Assembly (NCBI GenBank): GCA_003354225.1
Contig: PIVH01000233.1
Location: 1-6,817, forward strand
Length of the DNA: 6,817 bases
Source: Globobulimina sp.
Taxonomy: Eukaryota; Foraminifera; Rotaliida
Direction: 5' to 3'
Made by a program: the position numbers and the translations under genes. Below, one piece after another: positions 6,795-6,817 of the stretch. Below the pieces are notes generated by a model that did no database searches, was not told the origin of the DNA, and worked only from the letters and a program-made list of their open reading frames with translations. How positions within the stretch are numbered: the stretch's first letter is position 1; every line of letters begins with the position of its first letter.

Positions 6795-6817
6795 TATTTT
6801 CAATACCTTGATGATTA

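Larger units (their letters stand above)
6665..6817 (-). promoter_or_regulatory. 5' leader / probable promoter-containing terminal region
   Basis: This 153-bp stretch precedes ORF1 and contains no ATG on the minus strand. It holds the two inverted repeats listed separately and a direct repeat of AACGTT (6687-6692 and 6705-6710). It is the only sequence in the window upstream of the first gene, so promoter elements should lie here or beyond the edge. I see no motif strong enough to name. Confidence 0.35.

Overview
The window reads as a nearly complete tyrosine-recombinase (YR) retrotransposon of the DIRS/Ngaro order, lying entirely on the minus strand (5' end at the right, 3' end at the left). 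The sequence is AT-rich, uses the standard code, has no bacterial-type ribosome binding sites, and carries what look like spliceosomal splice sites. The host is therefore a eukaryote with an AT-rich genome. I cannot name it; an AT-rich fungus, protist or invertebrate would all fit.

Layout in the direction of transcription (right to left): (1) 6817-6665, a short leader with an imperfect 27-bp-arm hairpin and a TATA-like palindrome; (2) 6664-5096, an intact 522-codon ORF of unrecognised family with an acidic stretch and a nuclear-localisation-like basic cluster; (3) a palindrome-rich spacer; (4) 4751-3751, a lysine-rich Gag-like protein ending in a Cys/His nucleic-acid-binding domain; (5) a spacer with tandem repeats carrying long palindromes; (6) 3476-1738, reverse transcriptase plus RNase H with all catalytic acidic residues; (7) 1679-400, tyrosine recombinase with the catalytic Arg, Arg, Trp and Tyr; (8) 399-1, a 3' region with a strong hairpin and two AATAAA signals, possibly running into host flank. 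No methyltransferase domain follows the RNase H, which favours the Ngaro-like branch over DIRS-1/PAT.

The most interesting reading concerns expression. The RT and YR frames have no ATG at their 5' ends. In RT the first Met is 112 codons into the open frame; in YR the first ATG lies inside the conserved coding region. Each of the three downstream ORFs instead begins just after a good 3' splice site (ACAG|AT, ACAG|AT, TTAG|CT), and all three are in phase 1. Near the end of the first ORF there is one strong 5' splice site, CAAG|GTACGT, also in phase 1. One common donor could thus be joined alternatively to Gag-zinc finger, RT-RNase H or YR, giving each enzyme the same 510-residue N-terminal module. 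This is inferred from the sequence and has not been tested against RNA.

All four frames are open and the key catalytic residues are present, so the copy looks young and possibly functional. Nearly every non-coding spacer holds a perfect or near-perfect inverted repeat.
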